From: Kitasatospora purpeofusca
GTDB lineage: Bacteria > Actinomycetota > Actinomycetes > Streptomycetales > Streptomycetaceae
NCBI RefSeq assembly: GCF_000718025.1
Contig: NZ_JODS01000031.1
Coordinates: 1 to 64,000, forward strand
Direction: 5' to 3'
Length of the DNA: 64,000 nt
Made by a program: the position numbers and the translations under genes. The notes under the pieces are model-generated. The model was not told the DNA's origin. It saw only the letters and a program-made list of their open reading frames with translations, and searched no databases. Within the stretch, counting starts at the first letter, position 1; the number at the start of each line of letters is the position of its first letter. Positions 1-10,027 of the stretch are shown here, one piece after another.

Positions 1-3000
1 GCTCGCCTTGTGGGCGGGGCGGTTGTCGGTGGCGGCGGTGAACGGTCCGTCGTCGACGGTGGTGTCGGGCGACGCGGACGCGGTCACGGCACTCGTGGAC
101 GCCCTGGTCGGCGAGGGTGTGCGGGCGCGGCTGATCGAGGTGGACTACGCCTCGCACTCCGCGCACGTGGAGGAGATCCGCGAGCGCCTGCTGTCCGACC
201 TGGAGGGAATCGCTCCGGTCTCGGGTTCGGTGCCGTTCTTCTCGACGGTGACGGGCGACTGGTTGGACACGAGGGTGTTGGACGCCGGGTACTGGTACCG
301 GAACCTGCGGGAGACGGTGGAGTTCGGGCGGGCCACGGAGTCGTTGTTGGGGGAGGGTTTTCGGTTCTTCGTGGAGCCGAGTCCGCATGCGGTGCTGGGC
401 GTGGCGGTGGGGGAGTCGGTGGATGCCGCGGGCGTGGATGCGGCGGTGCTGGGGACCTTGCGGCGTGGGGAGGGCGGCCCGGAGCAGGTGCTGCGTGCGG
501 TGGGCCGTGCGTGGGAGCGGGGGTTGGGGGTGGACTGGTCGGGTGCGTTCCCGGGGGCGCGGCGGGTGGACCTGCCGACGTACGCCTTCCAACGCACCCG
601 CTACTGGCCCGAGCCGGCGCCCACCGCGGCGGCCGATGTGGGATCGGCCGGGCTCGACCCGACCGACCACCCCGTCCTCGGAGCGGCCGTCGAGCTGGCC
701 GACACGGGTGAACTGCTGCTCAGCGGAAGGCTGTCGCTGCGTACCCACCCCTGGCTCGCCGACCACGCCGTGGCCGGTACGGTCCTGCTGCCCGGCGCGG
801 CCTTCGCGGAGCTCGCGGTACGCGCCGCGGACGAGGCCGGATGCCGCACGGTGGAGGAACTGACGCTCCAGTCACCGCTGTTGATACCCGTCGACACCGC
901 CGTCCGCCTGCAGGTGCGGGTCGGCGCGGCGGACGCGCACGGCAGCCGCTCCCTGGACGTGTTCTCCTGCCGCGAGGACGCGGCGACCCCGACCTGGACC
1001 GCGCACGCGACCGGCGCACTCACCACCGACGCCACGACCCGCGAGCCGTCGCCCGCACCCGGACCGGACGACGCCGGCTCCTGGCCCCCGCCCGGCGCCG
1101 TCCCGATCCCCGTCGACGACCTGTACGAGCGGTTCCACACCGCCGGCTACGGCTACGGCCCCGCCTTCCGCGGGCTCACCACCGCCTGGCGCCGGGGCGA
1201 GGAGATCTTCACCGAGGTACGCCTGCCCGAGGACCAGCACCGGTCCGCCTCCGCCTTCGGTGTGCACCCCGCCCTCCTGGACGCCGCCCTCCAGGGGCTG
1301 TTCCTGCGCGCCCGGCCGGAGACCGGACCGGACCCGGACCCGGACTCGGACCGACCGTCCGCCGGGCTGCCGTTCTCCTGGGGCGGGGTCAGGCTGCACG
1401 CCTCCGGAGCCACCGCGCTCAGGGTGCGGCTCGGCTTCGGGCCGGACGGATCGACGTCGATCCACGCGACCGACCCGAACGGCCTCCCGGTCGCGTCGGT
1501 CGAGGCGCTCGCCGTCCGCCCGATCGACCTCGATGCCCTCCGCCCGGGCGGCGGCCCGGAATCCCTCTACCGGGTGCGGTGGTCGGCGGCGCCCACCACC
1601 GCACCTGCCGAGCCCCTCGGGCACGTCGCTGTGCTCGGGGGCGGGGAGCTCTTCCCGGACAGCCGTCCGGACCTGGCCGCGCTCGGTGCCGCGCTGGAGG
1701 CGGGGGCGCCGCCGCCCGCCGCGGTGCTGGCCTGGTGCGGCCGCACCCCGGACCTCCCGTCCCCGCCCGACGCCGCATCCGTGCACACCGCACTGGACGA
1801 CGCCCTGCGGCTCGTCCAGGACTGGCTGGCCGACCCGCGGTGGGACGACGGCACCCGGCTCGTCCTCGTCACCCGGGGCGCGGTCTCCACGGCAGCCGGT
1901 GAGGAGGTCACCGACCTCGTCGGCGCCGCGGTCCGCGGCCTCGTCCGCTCCGCCCAGTCCGAGCACCCGGACCGCTTCCTGCTGATCGACACCGACGACC
2001 CGGCCGCCGTGACCGGCCTGCTGCCCCGGGCACTGGCCGGAACGGAACCCCAACTGGCGATACGCGCCGGACGACTTCTCGCCGCCCGCCTCACCAGGGC
2101 CACCGTCGCCACGGACCCGACCCCGACCCCGACCCCGGGCACGGACACGCTCGCGGGCCAGGCCCCGGCCGCCGCACCGTCCGGCATCGCCGCGGCCGGG
2201 GGGACCGTCCTGGTCACCGGCGCCGGCGGCGCGCTCGGCGGCCTGGTCGCACAGCACCTCGTGACCGCGCACGGCGTACGGAACCTGCTGCTCGTCGGCC
2301 GGCGCGGCGCGGACGCCCCGGGCCTGGCCGACCTCGCCGCCGAACTGCGCGGACTCGGCGCCCGGGTGGACGTGGAGGCCTGTGACGTCGCCGAGCGGGA
2401 CGCGCTCGCCGCCCTGCTCGCCGGCATCCCCGCCGACCGTCCGCTGAGCGCGGTCGTCCACGCGGCCGGCGTCCTGGACGACGGGACGGTCGAGTCGCTG
2501 ACCCCCGCGCGGATGCGGCACGTACTGCGGCCCAAGGTCGACGCGGCCCTCAACCTGCACGCCCTCACCCGCGACCTGCCGCTGTCGGCCTTCGTCCTGT
2601 TCTCCTCCGCGTCCGCCACGGTCGGCAACGCCGGGCAGGGCAACTACGCGGCCGCCAACGCCTTCCTCGACGCGCTCGCCCAGCACCGCCGGGCCCTGGA
2701 ACTGCCCGCCCAGTCGCTCGCCTGGGGCCTGTGGGCACGCCGCAGCACCATGACCGGCACGCTCACCGCCGCCGACCTGCGGCGCATGTCCCGGGGAGGC
2801 ACCGCGGCCATCGGCAGCGAAGAGGGCCTGGCCCTGTTCGACGCGGCGCTCACCCTGGACGAACCGCTGCTCGTCCCGGTCAGGATCGATCTCGGCCGAC
2901 TCCGGGCGGCGGCCCGGACCGCACCCGTCCCGGCCCTGCTCTCCGCCCTGGTCCCCGGCACCGCACGCCGCCCCGCCTCCGGGGCGGACGCCGCCGAAGC

Positions 3001-3529
3001 GGACTCGCTGCGCCGCCGGCTGACCGGCCTCACCCCGGAGGAACGCGTCGCCACCCTGCTGGACCTGGTCCGGAGCCGGAGCGCCGACGTCCTCGGCCAC
3101 GGCGGGGCCGGGGCCGTCGACCCGGACCAGGCGTTCAAGGACCTCGGCTTCGACTCGCTCACCTCCGTCGAACTCCGCAACCGGCTCAGCGCCGCCACCG
3201 GCCGCCGGCTGCCCGCGACCCTGGTCTTCGACCACCCCACCCCGGCCGCCGTCGCCGCCCACCTCACCAGGCTCCTGGTGCCCGACGGGCCGGGCGGCCC
3301 CGCCGCCACCGGGAAGGCCGCCGGGACGCCGGGCCGGACGGACCGGGAGGACCACGAGATCAGCTCCCTGCTCGCCGCGATCCCGCCCGCCGCACTGCGC
3401 CGGGCCGGTCTCCTCGACGCGCTCCTGGACCTCGCCGACCGGCCTGGGACACCGGCTCCCGCCGCCGACATCCATGACATGGCGGTCGACGAACTCGTCC
3501 GGATGGCCCTGGGCGGCGAACGTGACTGA
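1..3529 (+). CDS. bafAIV: Type I polyketide synthase, 3' part: AT(partial)-DH-KR-ACP, penultimate plecomacrolide module
   Basis: The gene runs in from the left edge; the reading frame begins at base 2. Domains in order: C-terminal half of an acyltransferase with a YASH motif (codons from 146), which in characterised ATs signals methylmalonyl-CoA; dehydratase with HAVAGTVLLPG (His codon at 764) and the partner Asp in LLDAALQ; ketoreductase with an intact TGAGGALG nucleotide site, LDD motif (B-type stereochemistry) and Tyr in GNYAAANAF; ACP with GFDSL (Ser codon 3155). No enoylreductase is present, so the product is a methyl-branched alkene. The C-terminus (DIHDMAVDELVRMAL) looks like a docking domain that hands the chain to the next PKS. 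Methyl-branched C4=C5 of bafilomycin is what this module would make. The plecomacrolide identity is inferred from module chemistry and neighbours. Confidence 0.85.
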   Translation, partial: LALWAGRLSVAAVNGPSSTVVSGDADAVTALVDALVGEGVRARLIEVDYASHSAHVEEIRERLLSDLEGIAPVSGSVPFFSTVTGDWLDTRVLDAGYWYRNLRETVEFGRATESLLGEGFRFFVEPSPHAVLGVAVGESVDAAGVDAAVLGTLRRGEGGPEQVLRAVGRAWERGLGVDWSGAFPGARRVDLPTYAFQRTRYWPEPAPTAAADVGSAGLDPTDHPVLGAAVELADTGELLLSGRLSLRTHPWLADHAVAGTVLLPGAAFAELAVRAADEAGCRTVEELTLQSPLLIPVDTAVRLQVRVGAADAHGSRSLDVFSCREDAATPTWTAHATGALTTDATTREPSPAPGPDDAGSWPPPGAVPIPVDDLYERFHTAGYGYGPAFRGLTTAWRRGEEIFTEVRLPEDQHRSASAFGVHPALLDAALQGLFLRARPETGPDPDPDSDRPSAGLPFSWGGVRLHASGATALRVRLGFGPDGSTSIHATDPNGLPVASVEALAVRPIDLDALRPGGGPESLYRVRWSAAPTTAPAEPLGHVAVLGGGELFPDSRPDLAALGAALEAGAPPPAAVLAWCGRTPDLPSPPDAASVHTALDDALRLVQDWLADPRWDDGTRLVLVTRGAVSTAAGEEVTDLVGAAVRGLVRSAQSEHPDRFLLIDTDDPAAVTGLLPRALAGTEPQLAIRAGRLLAARLTRATVATDPTPTPTPGTDTLAGQAPAAAPSGIAAAGGTVLVTGAGGALGGLVAQHLVTAHGVRNLLLVGRRGADAPGLADLAAELRGLGARVDVEACDVAERDALAALLAGIPADRPLSAVVHAAGVLDDGTVESLTPARMRHVLRPKVDAALNLHALTRDLPLSAFVLFSSASATVGNAGQGNYAAANAFLDALAQHRRALELPAQSLAWGLWARRSTMTGTLTAADLRRMSRGGTAAIGSEEGLALFDAALTLDEPLLVPVRIDLGRLRAAARTAPVPALLSALVPGTARRPASGADAAEADSLRRRLTGLTPEERVATLLDLVRSRSADVLGHGGAGAVDPDQAFKDLGFDSLTSVELRNRLSAATGRRLPATLVFDHPTPAAVAAHLTRLLVPDGPGGPAATGKAAGTPGRTDREDHEISSLLAAIPPAALRRAGLLDALLDLADRPGTPAPAADIHDMAVDELVRMALGGERD

Positions 3530-3560
3530 CCGACAGCCGCAGAAGGAGAAGGCCAACCCC

Positions 3561-6500
3561 ATGCCCACCGACACGGACCAGGTGGTCGCCGCCCTGCGTG
3601 CCTCGCTGCTGGACAACCAGCGCCTGCGGCAGGAGAACCGGCGGCTCCGCGACGACTCCGCCGAGCCCATCGCCATCGTGGGAATGAGCTGCCGCTACCC
3701 CGGCGGTGTGCGCACCCCGGAAGACCTGTGGGACCTGCTGGTCGAGGAACGCGACGCGGTCTCGCCGTTCCCCACCGACCGCGGCTGGGACGTCGAGGGC
3801 GGCTTCGACGCCGACCCCGACGCCCCAGGCACGTTCTACGTCCGTGAAGGCGGCTTCCTGCACGACGCGACGGGCTTCGACCCGGGCTTCTTCGGCATCT
3901 CCCCGCGCGAGGCCCTGGCCATGGACCCGCAGCAGCGGCTGTTGCTGGAGGCGTCCTGGGAAGCGGTGGAACGCGCGGGCATCGACCCGACGACCCTGCG
4001 CGGCAGCCGCACCGGCGTCTACACCGGAGTGATCTACAGCGAGTACGGGTCCCGGCTCGGCCGGGTTCCCGACGAGCTGGAGGGCTTCCTCGGCACCGGC
4101 ACCATCCCCAGCGTCGCCTCGGGCCGGATCGCCTACACCCTCGGCCTGGAAGGCCCGGCGGTCACCCTGGACACCGCCTGTTCGTCCTCCCTGGTCGCCG
4201 TCCACCTCGCCTGCCAGGGGCTGCGCTCCGGGGACACCACCCTCGCCCTGGCCGGCGGGGTGACCGTGATGTCCACCCCCGGCCTGTACGTCGGGTTCAG
4301 CCGCCAGCGCGGCCTGGCACCCGACGGGCGCAGCAAGTCCTTCTCGTCCACCGCGGACGGTGCCGGGTTCGGGGAGGGTCTGGGCCTGCTCCTGCTGGAA
4401 CGGCTCTCGGACGCCCGGCGCGCGGGGCATCCCGTCCTGGCCGTCGTCCGGGGTTCGGCCGTCAACCAGGACGGCGCCAGCAACGGGCTGACCGCCCCGA
4501 ACGGGCCCGCGCAGCAGCGCGTCATCGGCGAGGCGCTCGCCCGTGCCGGACTCGCCCCGTCCGAGGTGGACATGGTGGAGGCGCACGGCACCGGCACCGT
4601 GCTCGGCGACCCGATCGAGGCCCAGGCGCTGCTGGCCACGTACGGTCAGGACCGGCCCGCCGGGCGTCCGTTGCGGCTGGGGTCGTTGAAGTCCAACCTG
4701 TCCCACACCCAGGCCGCCGCGGGCGTCGGCGGGGTGATCAAGTCGGTGCTGGCGATGCGGCACGGCGTGATGCCGCGCACTCTGCACGTCGACCGCCCCT
4801 CGCCCCGTGTCGACTGGAGCGAGGGAGCTGTCTCCCTGCTCGCCGAGGCCGCCCCCTGGCCGGAGACGGGACGGCCGCGCCGGGTCGGGGTGTCCTCCTT
4901 CGGTGCCAGCGGGACCAATGCCCACGTGATCCTCGAACAGGCCGTCGCCGGGCCGGTCGACGCGACCGCGCCGACCTTGACTGCGCCGACCGACGCGACG
5001 GCCGCCACCGACAAGCCGGTCGACCGGCCCGCCACGTCGGAACCTGCGCTCGCCACCGTCCCCTGGATCCTGTCGGCGCGCACGCCGGACGCGCTGCGCG
5101 CCCAGGCGGCGGCGCTGCACGAGCGAGTGGTGGCGGAACCGGGCCTGAGCGTGCTGGACGTCGGTCATTCGCTGGCGGTCGGACGTTCGCGGTTCGCGGA
5201 GCGTGCGGTGGTGGTGGGGGCGGACCGGGACGAACTGCTGGCCGGTGTCGCCGCCCTGTCGCGGGGCGTGGGCTCGAAGAGCGTGGCCGTCGGCAGTGGG
5301 CTGCTCCCGGGCCGTTCGGTGCTGGTGTTCCCGGGTCAGGGTTCGCAGTGGGTGGGGATGGCCCTGGGGCTGCTGTCCGGGTCGGAGGTTTTTGCGGAGC
5401 GGATGGCGGAGTGCGAACGGGCTCTGGCGCCTTACGTCGACTGGTCGTTGGCGGAGGCGCTGGGTTCGGAGGCGCTGTTGGCGCGGGTCGACGTGGTGCA
5501 GCCGGTGCTCTGGGCGGTGATGGTGTCGCTGGCGGAGGTGTGGCGTTCCTTCGGCGTCGTCCCGGACGCCGTGGTCGGCCATTCCCAGGGCGAGATCGCT
5601 GCCGCCTGCGTGGCCGGCGGCCTGAGTCTCGACGACGGGGCCCGGGTGGCCGCGCTCCGGTCCCGTGCGGTGGGGGTGCTGGCGGGCCGTGGCGGTATGG
5701 CTTCGGTGCCGCTGCCGGTGGACGCCGCGCGGGAGCGGATCGCCCCGTGGGGGGAGCGGCTGTCGGTCGCGGCGGTCAACGGTCCGTCGTCGACCGTGGT
5801 GTCGGGCGACGCGGACGCCGTCACGGCGCTGGTGGAGTTACTCCTGGAGGAAGGAGTGTGGGCGAGTCGCATCGAAGTCGACTTCGCGTCGCACTCCTCG
5901 CAGGTGGAGGAGATCCGCGAGCGGTTGCTCTCGGATCTGGACGGCATCATCCCCCGCTCGGGTTCGGTGCCCTACTACTCCGGCGTGACCGGCGACCTGC
6001 TGGACACGAAGGCCCTGGACGCCGAGTACTGGTACCGCAACATCCGGCAGGGCGTCGAGTTCGAGCGGGCGACCCGCTCGCTCCTCGCGGCCGGGCACCG
6101 CGTGTTCATCGAGGCCGGTCCCCAGCCCGCCCTGATGTACGCGATCGAGGACACGGCCGCCGACGCGGGCGCCCCGGAGACGCTGGTGCTCGACACCCTG
6201 CGGCGCGGGGCCGGAGGGCTCCGCCGGCTACAGCTCGCCCTCGCCGAGGCACACGTCCGGGGCCTGCGCGTCGACTGGGAGCGGCTGTTCGCGGGAACCG
6301 GCGCCCGGCGCGTGGACCTGCCCACGTACGCCTTCCAGCGACGCCGCTACTGGCTCGACGCCCTGCCGGCGGACCACGATCAGGCGTCTGTCGGCCAGTC
6401 CGCCGTGGACCACCCGCTGCTCGGCGCCGCGGTCGAACTGCCCGACGACGCGGGCACCCTGTTCACCGGCCGGCTCTCCCTGACTACTCACCCCTGGCTC

Positions 6501-9500
6501 GTCGACCACGCCGTGGCCGGAGCCGTGATCCTGCCCGGCGCGGCCCTCGTGGAGTTGGCCGCGCACGTGGGCCGCCGCCTCGGCTGCGCTCTCGTGGAGG
6601 AACTGACCCTCGCCGCCCCGCTGCTGCTGCCCGGCGACGCCGCCGACGACCACGCCGTACAACTGCGGGTACGGGTGGGTGCCGAGGACGGCACGGGGCG
6701 GCGTCCGGTGGAGTTCCACTCCCGGCCCGAGGCCACCCCCGGTGCCGCGGACCGGCCCTGGACCCGGCACGCGACCGGCACGGTCGGCCCGCTGGACCCC
6801 TCGGCCGACCGGGACGACACGGCCGACCGGAATGCCACGGCCGACCGGAACGCCACGGACGACACAGCCGATCCGGCCGAGACGGCCGGTACGTGGCCCC
6901 CGTCCGACGCCGTCCCCCTGGACGTGGAGGAACTGTACGGGCTGCTCGAAGCCCGCGGCGTCGCCTACGGCCCGGCGTTCCGGGGCCTGCGCGCCGCGTG
7001 GCGCACCCCGGACGCGATCCACGCCGAAGTGGCCCGGCCCGACGGCCTCCCCGGCACCGGAGCGGACGGCTTCGGAGTGCACCCGGCCCTCCTGGACGCC
7101 GCCCTCCAGACGACCGGTCTGCGCGAAGGCGCCGCGACCGCGGAGTCCGCCGACGGCGTCCCCCTGCCGTTCTCCTGGCAGCGCGTCGCGATCGGGGCCT
7201 CCGACGCGCCGGTTCTGCGCGTCCGGCTGCGCCCCGACGGTCCCGATGCCGTCACGGCGCGGATCACCGATCCCTCGGGGCGCACCGTGGCGACGGTCGG
7301 CTCGCTCACCCTGCGCACGGCGTCCACCGCCGCACTGCGGGCGTCCGCCGGCTCCGTCTTCCACGTCGGCTGGACGCCGGTCACCGCCGGGCCCGGCCCG
7401 CGCCCGGTCACCCGCTGGGGCCTGCTCGGCCCGCGGGACGAGCGGCTGCTGCCGGCCGGCTTCCCCGCCGATCCGCTGTCCGCGACCCCCGACGCGCTGC
7501 TGATGACCTGCCCCCCGTCCACCGGCACCGTGACCGGGGACGCGGACCCCGCAGTGGTGCACGCGGTCGCGGCCGAGGTCCTGGACCGTCTCCAGGCCCA
7601 CCTGGCCGACGACAGCACCGCCCGTACGCCCCTGGTGGTGCTCACCCGGGGGGCGACCGGCCCGCTCGGTGCGCAGCCGCAGCCGGCCGACCTCGGCGGT
7701 GCGGCCGTCTGGGGCCTGCTGAGGGCCGCTCAGCTGGAACACCCCGACCGGTTCGTGCTGCTGGACACCGAAGGGCCGGGCCCGGACGGTCTCGGCGACG
7801 CGCTCACCGACCTCCTCGCCACGGGCGAGCCGCAGGCGACCCTGCGCGGCGGCGTCCTGTACGCGCCCCGACTGGTACGGCCGCCGGCCACCACTGCTGC
7901 GACCGTCGCACCCCCTTCCACGACCCGGCCGGCCGGCCCGTTCGGGCCCGCCGAGGGGACGGTACTGGTGAGCGGCGGCGGCTCCCTCGCGGCCGTCCTG
8001 GCGCGCCACCTGGTCGCCGCGCACGGGGTACGCCACCTCCTCGTGCTGAGCCGCCGCGGCGCCGAGGCCCCCGGCATACCGGAGCTGACGGCGGAGCTGG
8101 CCGAGGCCGGTGCCGAACTGACGTCCTTCAGCTGCGATGTGTCCGACCGTCAGGCCCTGGCCGCCGCCCTGGCGGCCGTCCCCGAAAGCCGTCCCCTGTG
8201 TGCTGTGGTCCACACCGCCGGAGTACTCGACGACGGTCTGCTGGACGGGCTGACGGGGGAGCGGATGGCCGCCGTCCTGCAGCCCAAGTTCGACGCCGCC
8301 CGCCACCTCGACGAGCTGACGCGCGGAGCGGACCTCTCCGCGTTCGTCGTGTTCTCCTCCGCCGCGGGCGTGCTGGGCAGCCCCGGCCAGGCGGCCTACT
8401 CGGCCGCCAACGCCGCGCTCGACGCCCTGGTCGCGGAACGCCGACGGCTCGGACTCCCCGGCCTGTCCCTGGCCTGGGGCCCCTGGGAGCGGGTGAGCGG
8501 GATGACGGCGGAGCTCGACGGCCCCGACCGGCGGCGCATCGACCGGCGCGGCGCCCGCGGCCTCTCCGACGAGGAGGCCATGGCCCTGCTGGACGCCGTG
8601 TGCGCCGCGGACGCCGCCCCGCCGGGGGACGGGAGCCCCGTGGTGCTGGCCCACCTCGACCTCACCGCGCGCGGCGACGACCCGGTGCACCCGATGCTGC
8701 GCTCCCTGGTCCGGCGCAGCCCGGTCGCGACGACCGGAGCGCAGAGCACGCCGACCGCCGCCGCAGCGCTGCGGCGCCGGCTGGCTGCCGCCGCCGACGA
8801 CCAGGAACGCGAACTCGTCCTGCGCGAACTCGTCCTCGCCCAGGCCGCCGAGGTCCTCGGCCACACCGACTCCGGGGCGCTGTCCGCGACGGTGCCCTTC
8901 CTCTCCGTCGGGTTCGACTCGTTGACCGCGGTCGAGCTCCGCAACCGGCTGGCCGCCGCCACCGGACTGCGGTTGCGGCCCTCCGCCGTCTTCGACAGCG
9001 GCACCCCCGCCGCGCTCGCGACGCGCCTCGCCACCGAGGCCCGGACGGAGGACACCCCCCGGCCCGGAACGGCACCCGCACCCGGAGCCGACGCACCCGC
9101 AGCCGCCGTCCCCGGCAGCGACGCCGACACCGCCGACACCGACCCGGTGAGCGTGCTGTTCCGCCGGGCCTGCGTGCTCGGGCGGATCGACGAGGGCATC
9201 GCCCTGCTCAAGAACGCCTCCGCCCTGCGCCCGGCCTTCCACAGCGGCGGCGACCTCGCGGCTGCCGGCACCGGCCCGCGGCTGCTGCGCCTCAACGAGC
9301 GCGCCGACGCCCCCGTGCTCGTCTGCTTCGGCTCCATCGTGGCTCTCGGCGGCGCCCACCAGTACGCCCGCTTCGCCTCCCGCTTCCGGGACCGTTACGC
9401 GGTCGCTGCCCTGGACGCCCCCGGATTCACCCCCGAGGAGGAACTGCCCGCCGACATGGCGGCCCTGCTGGACTTCCAGGCGACGACACTGCTCCGGGAA

Positions 9501-10010
9501 CTGCCCGGACGGACGCTCGTCCTGGCCGGCTCCTCCTCCGGCGGCACGCTCGCCCACGGGGTGGCCGCCGAGCTGGAGCGGCGCGGCGAGGGCCCGGCGG
9601 CCGTGGTGCTGCTGGACACCTACCTCTCCGACAACCGGGGCATCACCCAGTTCAACGACGTCCTGCTGGGCGGCATGTTCGCCCGCGAGGACCGGGCGGC
9701 CCCGATGGACGGCGCCCGGCTGACCGCGATGGGCGGCTACTTCCGTCTGCTCGACGACTGGAAACCCCCGGCGGTCGCTGCCCCGCTGCTGCTGGTCCGC
9801 GCCTCCACCCCGCTCGGCCGCCCGTCCGCCGAGGCCGGTGACTGGCGCTCGACCTGGGACGGCGCCGACACCGTCGTCGACGTTCCCGGCGACCACTTCT
9901 CGATCATGGAAGAGCATGTCGCGACCACCGGCGACGCCGTCGCCGACTGGCTCGGCAGCACCCTCCGCACCGCCCTCCGCACCACCCTCCGTACCCCCGA
10001 CGACCTGTGA
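3561..10010 (+). CDS. bafAV: Final type I polyketide synthase module: KS-AT-DH-KR-ACP-TE
   Basis: A 2149-residue single-module PKS that adds the last extender and releases the macrolactone. ATG 3561 is chosen because AGAAGGAGAAGG lies just upstream and the protein then opens with a charged docking coiled coil (residues 1-33). KS: TACSSSL (Cys207), EAHGTGT and KSNLSHTQ are intact. AT: GHSQG (Ser675) and FASH (775-778), a variant of YASH. DH: HAVAGAVILPG (His983) and LLDAALQ (Asp1179). KR (about 1465-1650): LDD, Tyr and Lys are present, but the nucleotide-binding loop is SGGGSLAA, one residue short of TGGTGALG. ACP: GFDSL (Ser1787). TE: GSSSG (Ser1992) and a late GDHFS histidine. With a methoxymalonyl extender this module would make C1-C2 of bafilomycin with the 2-methoxy-2,3-ene. 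The gene carries an in-frame TTA codon at 5838. Confidence 0.9.
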   Translation: MPTDTDQVVAALRASLLDNQRLRQENRRLRDDSAEPIAIVGMSCRYPGGVRTPEDLWDLLVEERDAVSPFPTDRGWDVEGGFDADPDAPGTFYVREGGFLHDATGFDPGFFGISPREALAMDPQQRLLLEASWEAVERAGIDPTTLRGSRTGVYTGVIYSEYGSRLGRVPDELEGFLGTGTIPSVASGRIAYTLGLEGPAVTLDTACSSSLVAVHLACQGLRSGDTTLALAGGVTVMSTPGLYVGFSRQRGLAPDGRSKSFSSTADGAGFGEGLGLLLLERLSDARRAGHPVLAVVRGSAVNQDGASNGLTAPNGPAQQRVIGEALARAGLAPSEVDMVEAHGTGTVLGDPIEAQALLATYGQDRPAGRPLRLGSLKSNLSHTQAAAGVGGVIKSVLAMRHGVMPRTLHVDRPSPRVDWSEGAVSLLAEAAPWPETGRPRRVGVSSFGASGTNAHVILEQAVAGPVDATAPTLTAPTDATAATDKPVDRPATSEPALATVPWILSARTPDALRAQAAALHERVVAEPGLSVLDVGHSLAVGRSRFAERAVVVGADRDELLAGVAALSRGVGSKSVAVGSGLLPGRSVLVFPGQGSQWVGMALGLLSGSEVFAERMAECERALAPYVDWSLAEALGSEALLARVDVVQPVLWAVMVSLAEVWRSFGVVPDAVVGHSQGEIAAACVAGGLSLDDGARVAALRSRAVGVLAGRGGMASVPLPVDAARERIAPWGERLSVAAVNGPSSTVVSGDADAVTALVELLLEEGVWASRIEVDFASHSSQVEEIRERLLSDLDGIIPRSGSVPYYSGVTGDLLDTKALDAEYWYRNIRQGVEFERATRSLLAAGHRVFIEAGPQPALMYAIEDTAADAGAPETLVLDTLRRGAGGLRRLQLALAEAHVRGLRVDWERLFAGTGARRVDLPTYAFQRRRYWLDALPADHDQASVGQSAVDHPLLGAAVELPDDAGTLFTGRLSLTTHPWLVDHAVAGAVILPGAALVELAAHVGRRLGCALVEELTLAAPLLLPGDAADDHAVQLRVRVGAEDGTGRRPVEFHSRPEATPGAADRPWTRHATGTVGPLDPSADRDDTADRNATADRNATDDTADPAETAGTWPPSDAVPLDVEELYGLLEARGVAYGPAFRGLRAAWRTPDAIHAEVARPDGLPGTGADGFGVHPALLDAALQTTGLREGAATAESADGVPLPFSWQRVAIGASDAPVLRVRLRPDGPDAVTARITDPSGRTVATVGSLTLRTASTAALRASAGSVFHVGWTPVTAGPGPRPVTRWGLLGPRDERLLPAGFPADPLSATPDALLMTCPPSTGTVTGDADPAVVHAVAAEVLDRLQAHLADDSTARTPLVVLTRGATGPLGAQPQPADLGGAAVWGLLRAAQLEHPDRFVLLDTEGPGPDGLGDALTDLLATGEPQATLRGGVLYAPRLVRPPATTAATVAPPSTTRPAGPFGPAEGTVLVSGGGSLAAVLARHLVAAHGVRHLLVLSRRGAEAPGIPELTAELAEAGAELTSFSCDVSDRQALAAALAAVPESRPLCAVVHTAGVLDDGLLDGLTGERMAAVLQPKFDAARHLDELTRGADLSAFVVFSSAAGVLGSPGQAAYSAANAALDALVAERRRLGLPGLSLAWGPWERVSGMTAELDGPDRRRIDRRGARGLSDEEAMALLDAVCAADAAPPGDGSPVVLAHLDLTARGDDPVHPMLRSLVRRSPVATTGAQSTPTAAAALRRRLAAAADDQERELVLRELVLAQAAEVLGHTDSGALSATVPFLSVGFDSLTAVELRNRLAAATGLRLRPSAVFDSGTPAALATRLATEARTEDTPRPGTAPAPGADAPAAAVPGSDADTADTDPVSVLFRRACVLGRIDEGIALLKNASALRPAFHSGGDLAAAGTGPRLLRLNERADAPVLVCFGSIVALGGAHQYARFASRFRDRYAVAALDAPGFTPEEELPADMAALLDFQATTLLRELPGRTLVLAGSSSGGTLAHGVAAELERRGEGPAAVVLLDTYLSDNRGITQFNDVLLGGMFAREDRAAPMDGARLTAMGGYFRLLDDWKPPAVAAPLLLVRASTPLGRPSAEAGDWRSTWDGADTVVDVPGDHFSIMEEHVATTGDAVADWLGSTLRTALRTTLRTPDDL

Positions 10011-10027
10011 AGACGAAGGAGAACCCG

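Noticed and set aside
872..3676. Long open frame on the minus strand under the first PKS gene
   Set aside because: It mirrors the strong third-position GC of the real gene, is low in complexity (runs of Gly/Arg/Gln) and has no recognisable domain. Similar shadows at 6228-10061, 43785-48317 and 48630-51935 were rejected for the same reason.
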